Of a stretch of 64,000 nucleotides of DNA, positions 56,608 through 63,011 are shown in pieces. The notes beneath the pieces were generated by a model that searched no databases, was not told the DNA's origin, and saw only the letters and a program-made list of their open reading frames with translations. The position numbers and the translations under genes are program-made. The DNA comes from a virus: positions 1-64,000 of the IMG/VR virus record IMGVR_UViG_3300020176_000013. One strand, given 5' to 3'. The first letter of the stretch is position 1. Each line of letters starts with the position of its first letter.

Positions 56608-57079
56608 AGTAATTTTAGTTGGCAAGGCAGCTGCAGGTAAAGATCATATGAGAAAGATTTTATGTGGTCGTGGTTTTGAGTATGGTATATCTTATACTAC
56701 AAGACCTCCTAGAGAAGGTGAAATTGATGGCAAAGATTACTTCTTTCTTAGCGAAGTTGAATTTAAGAAAAAGATTAAGGATGATTATTGGTATGAATGG
56801 ATAGAATTCAACGGTTGGTATTATGGTACAAGCCATAGACAGTTTACGCATTCATGTAACCTATTCATAATGACACCTAAAGGTATAAGTCATATTGATC
56901 CAGTGGACCGTAAAGAATGTACTATCATATATCTTAACATTCCTCAAGAAGTTCGAAGAAAGCGATTAGAAGAAAGGGCTATGCCAGGCGATTCAATAGA
57001 CCGTAGAATGAAAGCAGATAAAATTGACTTTAAAGATTTTACTGACTTTGATATTGAAATAAACAATTCCAACTTTTAA
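56600..57079 (+). CDS. Guanylate kinase-like protein
   Basis: 159 aa. P-loop LVGKAAAGKDHMRKIL at residues 6-21, then SYTTRPPREGEIDGKDYFFL (residues about 31-50), the GMP-binding motif of guanylate kinases, and YEWIEFNGWYYGTSH. ERAMPGDSIDRRMKAD forms the lid. It would phosphorylate (d)GMP to (d)GDP for DNA synthesis. Shorter than bacterial Gmk (about 207 aa), but all core parts are present. It lies beside a second nucleoside monophosphate kinase and the ThyA-family gene. Confidence 0.8.
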   Translation: MNKVILVGKAAAGKDHMRKILCGRGFEYGISYTTRPPREGEIDGKDYFFLSEVEFKKKIKDDYWYEWIEFNGWYYGTSHRQFTHSCNLFIMTPKGISHIDPVDRKECTIIYLNIPQEVRRKRLEERAMPGDSIDRRMKADKIDFKDFTDFDIEINNSNF

Positions 57080-57092
57080 CATATAAAAATAA
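57061..57092 (+). promoter_or_regulatory. Predicted middle promoter, dNMP kinase/ThyA-family operon
   Basis: AACAATTC at 57061 lies 20 nt before TATAAAAATAAA at 57081; ATG at 57094, so the transcript would be nearly leaderless. Confidence 0.55.
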
Positions 57093-57093
57093 A

Positions 57094-57687
57094 ATGAGTA
57101 AATTCATTATTATTGAGGGTACTGATAACACAGGTAAAGACACTCAACAAAATCTTATCATTGAAAAATTACATAACTTAGTTTTTCATAAACTTCATTA
57201 CTCTTCATTACCATTTAAAGATAATGTAGAAAAACATGTTAAGTATTCAACTAAAATGTATGATGACATGTTTAAAATGATGATGAATAATAAAGAAGAT
57301 GGTATTAATATGATTTTTAACCGATCTCATTTAGGTGAATCGGTTTATTCTCCGCTTTACAGAAATTACTCAGGTGATTACATATTTGATATTGAAAAGA
57401 AATATGTAGATAAGTTAAGAAAGGAATTATATCTTATTACATTAACAAATGATCCACATACAATCTTAAAGAGAGATGATGGTAAATCATTCTATGGTAA
57501 TGAAGAAGAGGTTAAGGCTGAAATTGACGGTTTTAACCGAGCTCATAGGTTAAGTAGGATTAAGAATAAATTGCTTATCAACATTGGTACAATGAGTGCT
57601 GATGAGGTTTCTCATATCATTGTAGATTTTCTTATGCATGAAAACTCTGTTATGGGTACTGCTGAACAACTAAATTTATTTGCATAA
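57094..57687 (+). CDS. Thymidylate kinase-like dNMP kinase
   Basis: 197 aa. P-loop FIIIEGTDNTGKDTQQ at residues 4-19, NRSHLGESVYSPLYR near 77 (DRY/H-like motif) and an ERxx-poor lid LKRDDGKSFYGNEEEV. Family: thymidylate/deoxynucleoside monophosphate kinase, with GTDNTGKDT rather than the usual GxDGxGKST. It may phosphorylate modified dNMPs such as the product of the ThyA-like enzyme; this is inference. Overlaps the next gene by one base. Confidence 0.75.
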   Translation: MSKFIIIEGTDNTGKDTQQNLIIEKLHNLVFHKLHYSSLPFKDNVEKHVKYSTKMYDDMFKMMMNNKEDGINMIFNRSHLGESVYSPLYRNYSGDYIFDIEKKYVDKLRKELYLITLTNDPHTILKRDDGKSFYGNEEEVKAEIDGFNRAHRLSRIKNKLLINIGTMSADEVSHIIVDFLMHENSVMGTAEQLNLFA

Positions 57688-57872
57688 TGGGACACTATGA
57701 AGACTTTTTCTGGGAAATAACCGAGGAATTAAAACGGTTAGGATTAAAGAAGGAGTTTGAACAAGAGATAAGAAAGATTCAATCCAATGATGAATTTAAG
57801 TATAAATCCATAAAAGAAAGATGGGAGTATGCTTTAAACAAAGTTAAACAATTACATAAAATTAATAAATGA
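57687..57872 (+). CDS. Small hypothetical protein
   Basis: 61 aa, helical: MGHYEDFFWEITEELKRLGL and EFKYKSIKERWEYALNKVKQ. It overlaps the previous gene by one base and the ThyA-family gene by 4 nt, so it is translationally linked to both; function unknown. Confidence 0.6.
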   Translation: MGHYEDFFWEITEELKRLGLKKEFEQEIRKIQSNDEFKYKSIKERWEYALNKVKQLHKINK

Positions 57873-58777
57873 GAATATTTAAAGGAGAGACGTTTGCTGA
57901 GGCGTATCATTCAGCATTAAGTAGTGTTATCTATAATCCTAATTACGTATCCTCACCAAGAGGTATGAAGATATTTGAAATGTCAGATGCTGCAATTGTA
58001 GTAGAAGATCCTTCATATTGTCTTTATGAAAATGATCGTAGGAGTAGTCAATTTAAATACATCGCAGCAGAATTGGTTTGGTATTTCACAGGTCGTAATG
58101 ATGCTGACTTTATTACTCCTTATGCAAAATTCTGGGATCAAATTAAAAATAAAGATGGTTCAGTTAATTCTGCATACGGAAATCTTATCTTTACTGAAGA
58201 GTTAGAAGATGGCAGAAATCAATATCGTTGGGCATTAGATTCTTTAATCCAAGATAAAGACTCAAGACAGGCAATTTTACATTTTAATAAACCATCACAT
58301 CAATGGAACGGTAATAAAGATTTTGTTTGTACTCTTAACGGTATATTCCAAATAAGAGATAATAAACTTAACTTTACTGTAGATATGAGATCTAATGATC
58401 TTGTCTTAGGTACTCCTACTGATGTTGCATTCTTTTGTTTGTTACAAATGCAAATGCTAGAGCATCTACGAAAGTATTATCCTGAGTTAGAGTTAGGTAC
58501 ATATACTCATATTGCCCATTCGCTTCACTTATATGAAAGACACTTTGATCTTGTAAGCGAAATGTTAATGAAATCATTTAATCCTCAGTCATATCCAGAA
58601 ATGAGAGAGTTTTTAATTGATCCTAACGGTAAGCCATTAGATGGTCTGAAACAATTAGAAGATGAAATGATTCAAAGCAATGATGTAGTGCTCCAAGGTG
58701 ATTCTAAATTTGAACCTCAACCACATGATGATCTTTTACACCAATGGATATCTGATGCAATCTTTAGGAATATATAA
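57869..58777 (+). CDS. ThyA-family enzyme, predicted dCMP-specific (hydroxymethylase/methylase type)
   Basis: 302 aa. Landmarks: AAELVWYFTG (Glu68, like Glu58 of E. coli ThyA), SRQAIL (Arg133), catalytic Cys154 in KDFVCTLNGIF, MRSNDLVLGTPTD with Arg174, Asp177 and Asp185, then HIAHSLHLYERH. Cys154 to residue 185 is 31 residues, the same spacing as Cys146-Asn177 in E. coli ThyA. In ThyA this residue is Asn and chooses dUMP; in dCMP hydroxymethylases such as T4 gp42 it is Asp. Here it is Asp, predicting dCMP as substrate and hence a modified cytosine. The cofactor product (hydroxymethyl or methyl) cannot be read. The last codons AAT ATA TAA form the next gene's late promoter. Confidence 0.8.
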   Translation: MRIFKGETFAEAYHSALSSVIYNPNYVSSPRGMKIFEMSDAAIVVEDPSYCLYENDRRSSQFKYIAAELVWYFTGRNDADFITPYAKFWDQIKNKDGSVNSAYGNLIFTEELEDGRNQYRWALDSLIQDKDSRQAILHFNKPSHQWNGNKDFVCTLNGIFQIRDNKLNFTVDMRSNDLVLGTPTDVAFFCLLQMQMLEHLRKYYPELELGTYTHIAHSLHLYERHFDLVSEMLMKSFNPQSYPEMREFLIDPNGKPLDGLKQLEDEMIQSNDVVLQGDSKFEPQPHDDLLHQWISDAIFRNI

Positions 58778-58778
58778 A
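58769..58778 (+). promoter_or_regulatory. Predicted late promoter, ATP-grasp gene
   Basis: AATATATAAA 24 nt before TTG 58795, overlapping the last codons (AAT ATA TAA) of the ThyA-family gene. The distance supports TTG as the start codon. Confidence 0.7.
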
Positions 58779-58794
58779 CAAATTAAATTTTGTT

Positions 58795-59733
58795 TTGAAG
58801 TATTTAAAATTATTTGAAAATTTTAAAGACGGAGATGGTCTTAAAAAAGTTTACTTAGCCCTTAGAGAAGATAGTGGGCAAAGATGGTGGACTTATAAAG
58901 GTTTTGCTGGTGATAAGTTCTTCATTCAGATCCATGAAAATAACATAGATGATATTGATATTAATCCTGACTATCCTGTACTAACTTATCATACTGATAC
59001 TGTTAAAAAGTTACTGGATTCAGGAAAGATAAAAGAAGAGAATATCTATAATCACCCAGATCATATTTCAAAATCTGGATCTAAGGAAGAATTTCATAAG
59101 CTTGTAGGAGAGGATGAGAATATACCTAAGACGGTTTATTCTAAAAATGATGCTTTAGAAAATTTAGAATTTCCTATTATTGCAAAACCGTCAAAAGGGC
59201 ACAGCGGAATAGGTATTCAAATTATTGATAAGCCAGATTTAATGGAAGATGTGGATGAAAAAATCTTTGATACATTTTCTGAATATATTGATAAAGAAGA
59301 AGAACATAGATTTATTAATTTTAAAGGAAAACCAATTTTCTGGATGGAACGTACTCCGCTTAATGAAAAAGCAAAAAGCGGTAAAGGCGAAGCCAAAGAA
59401 GAAATGGAATTTGGTTATGCTAAAAGAAACTTAAAAGATTTACCTAAAGACTATAAAAATGTTTTGGAAAAGTTTTGTAAGATCTATGAAGATTTGCCTT
59501 ATATGTGTTTTGATATGATGAAAGGCAAAAACGGTAAAGTATATGTTATTGAATCAAATGCTCAACCTGGTGTTCCATTCGATTCAACTATTGAGGCTTA
59601 CAAACATATATATGAAGATTTTTATAAAAAGCCTTTAGATAAAGACAGTCTAACTAAACTTGATGAATATGCAAAAACTATGGTTGAAAAAACCCTTAAG
59701 AAAGACGGAGGTAAAAGATTTTCAATTAAATAG
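58795..59733 (+). CDS. ATP-grasp enzyme with capsid-targeting-like N-terminus
   Basis: 312 aa from TTG 58795. Residues 1-12 (MKYLKLFENFKD) resemble the conserved N-termini of T4 internal head proteins (F-x-x-F/E type). The rest has an ATP-grasp fold: FPIIAKPSKGHSGIGI near residue 126 (lysine and glycine-rich loop), IFWMERTPLNEK and VYVIESNAQPGVPFD near 249, with the metal-binding Glu and Asn (E-x-N) of RimK/D-ala ligase-like enzymes. It may ligate an amino acid or peptide to a protein or small molecule. The late promoter and the N-terminus suggest packaging into the head. Confidence 0.75.
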   Translation: MKYLKLFENFKDGDGLKKVYLALREDSGQRWWTYKGFAGDKFFIQIHENNIDDIDINPDYPVLTYHTDTVKKLLDSGKIKEENIYNHPDHISKSGSKEEFHKLVGEDENIPKTVYSKNDALENLEFPIIAKPSKGHSGIGIQIIDKPDLMEDVDEKIFDTFSEYIDKEEEHRFINFKGKPIFWMERTPLNEKAKSGKGEAKEEMEFGYAKRNLKDLPKDYKNVLEKFCKIYEDLPYMCFDMMKGKNGKVYVIESNAQPGVPFDSTIEAYKHIYEDFYKKPLDKDSLTKLDEYAKTMVEKTLKKDGGKRFSIK

Positions 59734-59758
59734 AAAAAGGTTCATTAATAATTTTCAG

Positions 59759-59783
59759 TTCCCAATTTTTTGTATTATATTTG
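59759..59783 (+). promoter_or_regulatory. Predicted early promoter, copy 2
   Basis: TTCCCAA (59759-59765), TTTGTATTATATTTG with TATATTTG (59776-59783), which fits the Bacteroidetes -7 consensus TAnnTTTG. It precedes the phosphoesterase and ECF sigma factor genes. Confidence 0.6.
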
Positions 59784-59816
59784 TACTGTAACAGTCAAAT
59801 CTGTAACTAATTTTTT

Positions 59817-60359
59817 ATGCTTAAAGATTTAGAAACTCCAAAAGATTTTTTTATAACATCCGATACGTGGTTTGGAAGACCACAGATTTTACAAATAGCT
59901 AATCGTTTATCATTTAAAGATATAGATGATATGAATGATAAGTTAATAAAGAATTGGAATAAGACAGTTAAAAAGAATGATCTTGTATTTCATTTAGGAA
60001 ATTTTGCATGGGATCCCAATACTGCTAGAAATGTTTTAGAAAAATTAAATGGACAAATTTATTTTATCCTAGGTAATACTGATGATGCTATTTTAGATGT
60101 TCATCTTGAGTTTAAAAATGTATCATTACTTGAAGATCAGATCTTAGAATTACCTCAATACGATTCAATCATTTGCCATTACCCATTAGAGGTTTGGAAT
60201 GGTAAAGATTCAGGGACTATTCATTTTCATGGTCATACTGTGTTTTCTCATAAGACAGATTTAACCAAAATGAATAGGGTAAATGTATGTACAGATTTTT
60301 GGAACTACACCCCTGTTAAATATTCAACTATTAAAGATTTTATAAATGACAAAAACTAA
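59817..60359 (+). CDS. Calcineurin-like phosphoesterase, catalytic motifs degenerate
   Basis: 180 aa with the fold order of metallophosphoesterases but altered metal ligands: FITSDTWFG (DxH is D16-x-W18), HLGNFAW (GD is GN62), FILGNTDDA (GNH is GNT88), and HFHGHTVF (GHxH is GHTV). At least four ligands are lost; CHYPLEVW keeps a His. It is therefore probably a pseudoenzyme that binds rather than cleaves. It overlaps the ECF sigma factor gene by 14 nt and shares its early promoter. Confidence 0.75.
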   Translation: MLKDLETPKDFFITSDTWFGRPQILQIANRLSFKDIDDMNDKLIKNWNKTVKKNDLVFHLGNFAWDPNTARNVLEKLNGQIYFILGNTDDAILDVHLEFKNVSLLEDQILELPQYDSIICHYPLEVWNGKDSGTIHFHGHTVFSHKTDLTKMNRVNVCTDFWNYTPVKYSTIKDFINDKN

Positions 60360-60978
60360 AAAGACCTACAAAGAATTGGCAATTGAATTTAAGAACACAA
60401 AATCAGAAAAATCTTACAATGAACTTTATAAGAAGATGAGACCAGGTTTATGGTCTTATGTTAATAATATCGTAAAAGATCCTACTATTGCTGACGATAT
60501 AGTTTCTACTACATTAACTACAGTTTATCTTAAAATTGACCAATACAATGAAGATTATCAAATCACTACGTGGGCATATCGTATTGCCTATAATGAATGT
60601 ATCGGTTGGATAAGATTTAGAAATAAAAAGGTAAGTATGAATGTATTTACCGATGCAGGTGTGGAGCCTCCTATGAATGAGTCATTTACAACAATTGATG
60701 GAATTTTACCTAAAACAGAAAATGACTGGGAAGAAGAAGACAATTTATTAGATGAGAAAGTTCGTTTAACATATGAAGCAATAAATGCATTGCCTCCAAT
60801 GTATAAGAGATATATGGTTGAAAGATTTCTTAATCATAAATCTTATTCTGATATTTTAGAAATAATGTTAGAGTTTGAAAAAGACATAAATCTTCAAACT
60901 GTAAAGAACAGAATATTCAGAGGAAGAAAAATAGTTAAAAAACAGCTCGAAGGGATGAAACTATTTTCTGAAATCTAA
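60346..60978 (+). CDS. ECF-type sigma factor
   Basis: 210 aa. Region 2 at residues 30-93: SYVNNIVKDPTIADDIVSTT, YLKIDQYNEDYQITTWAYRI and AYNECIGWIRF. Region 4 at 145-203: INALPPMYKRYMVERFLNHK, a degenerate SYSDILEIM and NLQTVKNRIFRGRKIVKKQL (recognition helix pattern). A 50-residue acidic linker lies between them. The two-domain layout without region 3 is ECF-like. Overlap by 14 nt with the phosphoesterase indicates coupled expression from the early promoter at 59759. ECF factors typically read AAC-containing -35 elements, which is exactly what the eleven middle promoters of this phage have; the link is inference. Confidence 0.85.
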   Translation: MTKTKKTYKELAIEFKNTKSEKSYNELYKKMRPGLWSYVNNIVKDPTIADDIVSTTLTTVYLKIDQYNEDYQITTWAYRIAYNECIGWIRFRNKKVSMNVFTDAGVEPPMNESFTTIDGILPKTENDWEEEDNLLDEKVRLTYEAINALPPMYKRYMVERFLNHKSYSDILEIMLEFEKDINLQTVKNRIFRGRKIVKKQLEGMKLFSEI

Positions 60979-60999
60979 ATAGATAACAAACAAATAATT

Positions 61000-61452
61000 A
61001 TGTACGCAAAAAAACTATTTAAAGAACTTAACATCTGGCGAAAAATAAGAAGCATTGCTAAATCTGAGGAAAATGCATTAAATGAAAAAGGCTTTAGGGT
61101 GGATTGGATAGGTAGAATTTATACCGTAATTAATCTACCAGAAGAAGTTGCAACTGCACCAATTTCGCAAGAAGGTTATGTTTTAATGGAATTAAGAAAA
61201 CATGATCAATTTTTATTGCAATTAGGTATAGCTGATTATGTATCACCTGAATTTAGTAGAATTGATGGAACTGACTCATTCTTATTAGTATTATCACCAG
61301 ACCGAGAATACTTTAGGTTGTGGCCATTGATTAAATCTCTACTTAGAACTGGCGGTATTATTTTAGCTATAAGACTTATGTATGTAATTTTTGAACATAA
61401 CCAAGAAAAAATCACTGAACTATGGAACAAACTGATGACTCTAGTATTTTAA
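61000..61452 (+). CDS. Hypothetical protein with one C-terminal TM segment
   Basis: 150 aa. Residues 1-100 soluble and strand-rich (WIGRIYTVINLPEEVATAPI, FLLVLSPDREYFRLWPLIKS), then TGGIILAIRLMYVIFEHNQ near 118-136 as a hydrophobic segment. Located 21 nt after the ECF sigma gene. It overlaps the next gene by 31 nt. Possibly a membrane-anchored or virion protein; no family recognised. Confidence 0.6.
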   Translation: MYAKKLFKELNIWRKIRSIAKSEENALNEKGFRVDWIGRIYTVINLPEEVATAPISQEGYVLMELRKHDQFLLQLGIADYVSPEFSRIDGTDSFLLVLSPDREYFRLWPLIKSLLRTGGIILAIRLMYVIFEHNQEKITELWNKLMTLVF

Positions 61453-61655
61453 GATCAAAAGTTGATAAAATAGAAAACCAAGTAAGAGATCTTGAAAAAG
61501 AAAAAATTGAAATCCAAAACGACTGTAAACATAAAGAAGAAACTTTTGTACAGTTTGATAAAAATAATTCTATGAAAAAATACTGCTCGGTATGTAAGCA
61601 AGAGTTGGGCTATCCATCTAAAGAAGAGCAGAATAATTTCTTAGGTAATACATAA
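61422..61655 (+). CDS. Coiled-coil and zinc-finger-like small protein
   Basis: 77 aa. A short coiled coil (KVDKIENQVRDLEKEKIEIQ) precedes C-K-H and C-x2-C residues (NDCKHKEETF, KYCSVCKQELGYP), giving a possible C/H-C-C zinc site. It overlaps the previous gene by 31 nt and is followed 4 nt later by the nuclease gene. Confidence 0.6.
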   Translation: MEQTDDSSILRSKVDKIENQVRDLEKEKIEIQNDCKHKEETFVQFDKNNSMKKYCSVCKQELGYPSKEEQNNFLGNT

Positions 61656-61659
61656 AAAC

Positions 61660-62409
61660 ATGGCAACATCTGAATCTCTAGCAACCACAGAAACAATAAA
61701 CGGTAAAAGATACTACAATGTAGGTGAAGGCAAAAAATATCCTTCAGTAACAACTATCTTAGGCGCCATGACTGATAAGTCTGGTTTAGATAAATGGAGA
61801 AAAAGAGTAGGTGAGGAAGAAGCTGATCGCATTTCAAAGTTTTCTGCTAATCGTGGAACTGTAATGCATCAGCTTAATGAATACTTTTTAGGTTCAACTA
61901 AAGAGACTGTTAGGGAAAGACTATTAGAGGCCCAACAACTTATCATACCTTTTGCCGAAGAGAATGGGTTTACTGAGGAAGAGGTAACGGTAGGTAGAAA
62001 ACTGTTCTTTAATTTCTATAACAATAATTGTTTCGGTCGTATTGCTAAGGTTGTATCTATAGAAGACACTCTATACTCACCTGTAATGGGAGGGTATGCA
62101 GGTAGAGTAGATATTATTTATGAGAATGATAAAGCACATCTAATCGTCTTAGATTTTAAGTCATCTAAGAAGCCTAAGAAAGAAGAATGGATCGAAAACT
62201 ACAAAATGCAAATTGCTGCATATTCATTAGCCTATTGGGAAATGAATGGTGTTAAGCCAAGCGGTGGAGAAATATGGATAAGTAATGAAACTGATGCATT
62301 TCCACAAATCTTTGAAATGACATTCGAAGACATCACATTTTACGGAAAGAAGTTTCTTAATCTTGTAAAAGACTTTCATGAAAAGTATCCATTAACCGAG
62401 AATATATAA
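61660..62409 (+). CDS. PD-(D/E)XK nuclease (RecB/Cas4-like)
   Basis: 249 aa. YPSVTTILGAMT near residue 26, NRGTVMHQLNEYFLG (GxxxH motif), GYAGRVDIIYE near 145 (catalytic Asp) and LIVLDFKSSKKPKKEEW with D-x-K, then ENYKMQIAAYSLAYWEMNG (Q-x-x-x-Y motif) complete the RecB-family nuclease signature. Such nucleases are found in T4-like marine phages and could process DNA ends or host DNA. The C-terminus ends NI-stop, forming the next late promoter. Confidence 0.85.
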   Translation: MATSESLATTETINGKRYYNVGEGKKYPSVTTILGAMTDKSGLDKWRKRVGEEEADRISKFSANRGTVMHQLNEYFLGSTKETVRERLLEAQQLIIPFAEENGFTEEEVTVGRKLFFNFYNNNCFGRIAKVVSIEDTLYSPVMGGYAGRVDIIYENDKAHLIVLDFKSSKKPKKEEWIENYKMQIAAYSLAYWEMNGVKPSGGEIWISNETDAFPQIFEMTFEDITFYGKKFLNLVKDFHEKYPLTENI

Positions 62410-62410
62410 A
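62401..62410 (+). promoter_or_regulatory. Predicted late promoter
   Basis: AATATATAAA overlapping AAT ATA TAA of the nuclease gene, 25 nt before ATG 62428. Confidence 0.7.
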
Positions 62411-62427
62411 AAAACAAAAGAATTCTT

Positions 62428-62715
62428 ATGCCTATTAAATCGTTTAAAGATTTTGTTTCAGAAGGTCTTGATCATGTTAGACATAAAAAGGTAAAGCATA
62501 TTGAGGATCATGATCCTAATGAAGGTATGGATAAAGATACCGAAAAAAAGGCTGAAGAATATTTAGATAGTGAAAAAGATAATTGCCCTAGGTGCGGTGA
62601 ACATGTAGAAGATTGTATTTGTGAAGAGGATGATCCATGGTCAACTCAAAATTATCACAGAGTACCTAAAGGCGAAGAACATAAAGCAAAACCAAAACAA
62701 GAATTTAAAAAATAA
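62428..62715 (+). CDS. Small acidic zinc-binding protein with capsid-targeting-like N-terminus
   Basis: 95 aa. MPIKSFKDFVSEGLDHVRHK fits the K-S-F/Y-x-x-F-V-x-E pattern of T4 capsid targeting sequences with a plausible E-G cleavage point. The middle has NCPRCGEHVEDCICEED, a C-x2-C ... C-x-C metal site. Late promoter present. Probably an internal head protein injected with DNA; inferred from the N-terminus only. Confidence 0.6.
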   Translation: MPIKSFKDFVSEGLDHVRHKKVKHIEDHDPNEGMDKDTEKKAEEYLDSEKDNCPRCGEHVEDCICEEDDPWSTQNYHRVPKGEEHKAKPKQEFKK

Positions 62716-62719
62716 TATC

Positions 62720-63007
62720 ATGAACAAATTCAACAAATTTTTTGTAGACCACGGTATGAAAATACTTATCGTCTTATTGATACTTAGCTACTTCAAATCA
62801 TGTAGCATTGATTCCGAACTTGAAAGAATCAAAAAAGATCAAAGAATTTTAACAACCGAGATTGATACTCTTTCGTCTCAGATTGTAAACGAGGAGGAAA
62901 TGATTTTCTTAATCAAAACAGTTCCTGCTTGGAAAACTCTAAGAATTGAAGAAATCTCCGATAAGGAAAGAATTTCTATTAATGCATTAGAGGAAAAAGA
63001 AGACTAA
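62720..63007 (+). CDS. Membrane-anchored coiled-coil protein (spanin-like?)
   Basis: 95 aa from ATG 62720; longer in-frame readings from 62621 lie within the preceding gene and are rejected. FVDHGMKILIVLLILSYFKS gives one N-terminal TM segment, followed by LERIKKDQRILTTEIDTLSS, a coiled coil, and a charged C-terminus. Type II topology resembles an i-spanin (Rz) or tail/lysis accessory. A lysin is not seen nearby. It directly precedes the fibre gene. Confidence 0.55.
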   Translation: MNKFNKFFVDHGMKILIVLLILSYFKSCSIDSELERIKKDQRILTTEIDTLSSQIVNEEEMIFLIKTVPAWKTLRIEEISDKERISINALEEKED

Positions 63008-63011
63008 ATGA

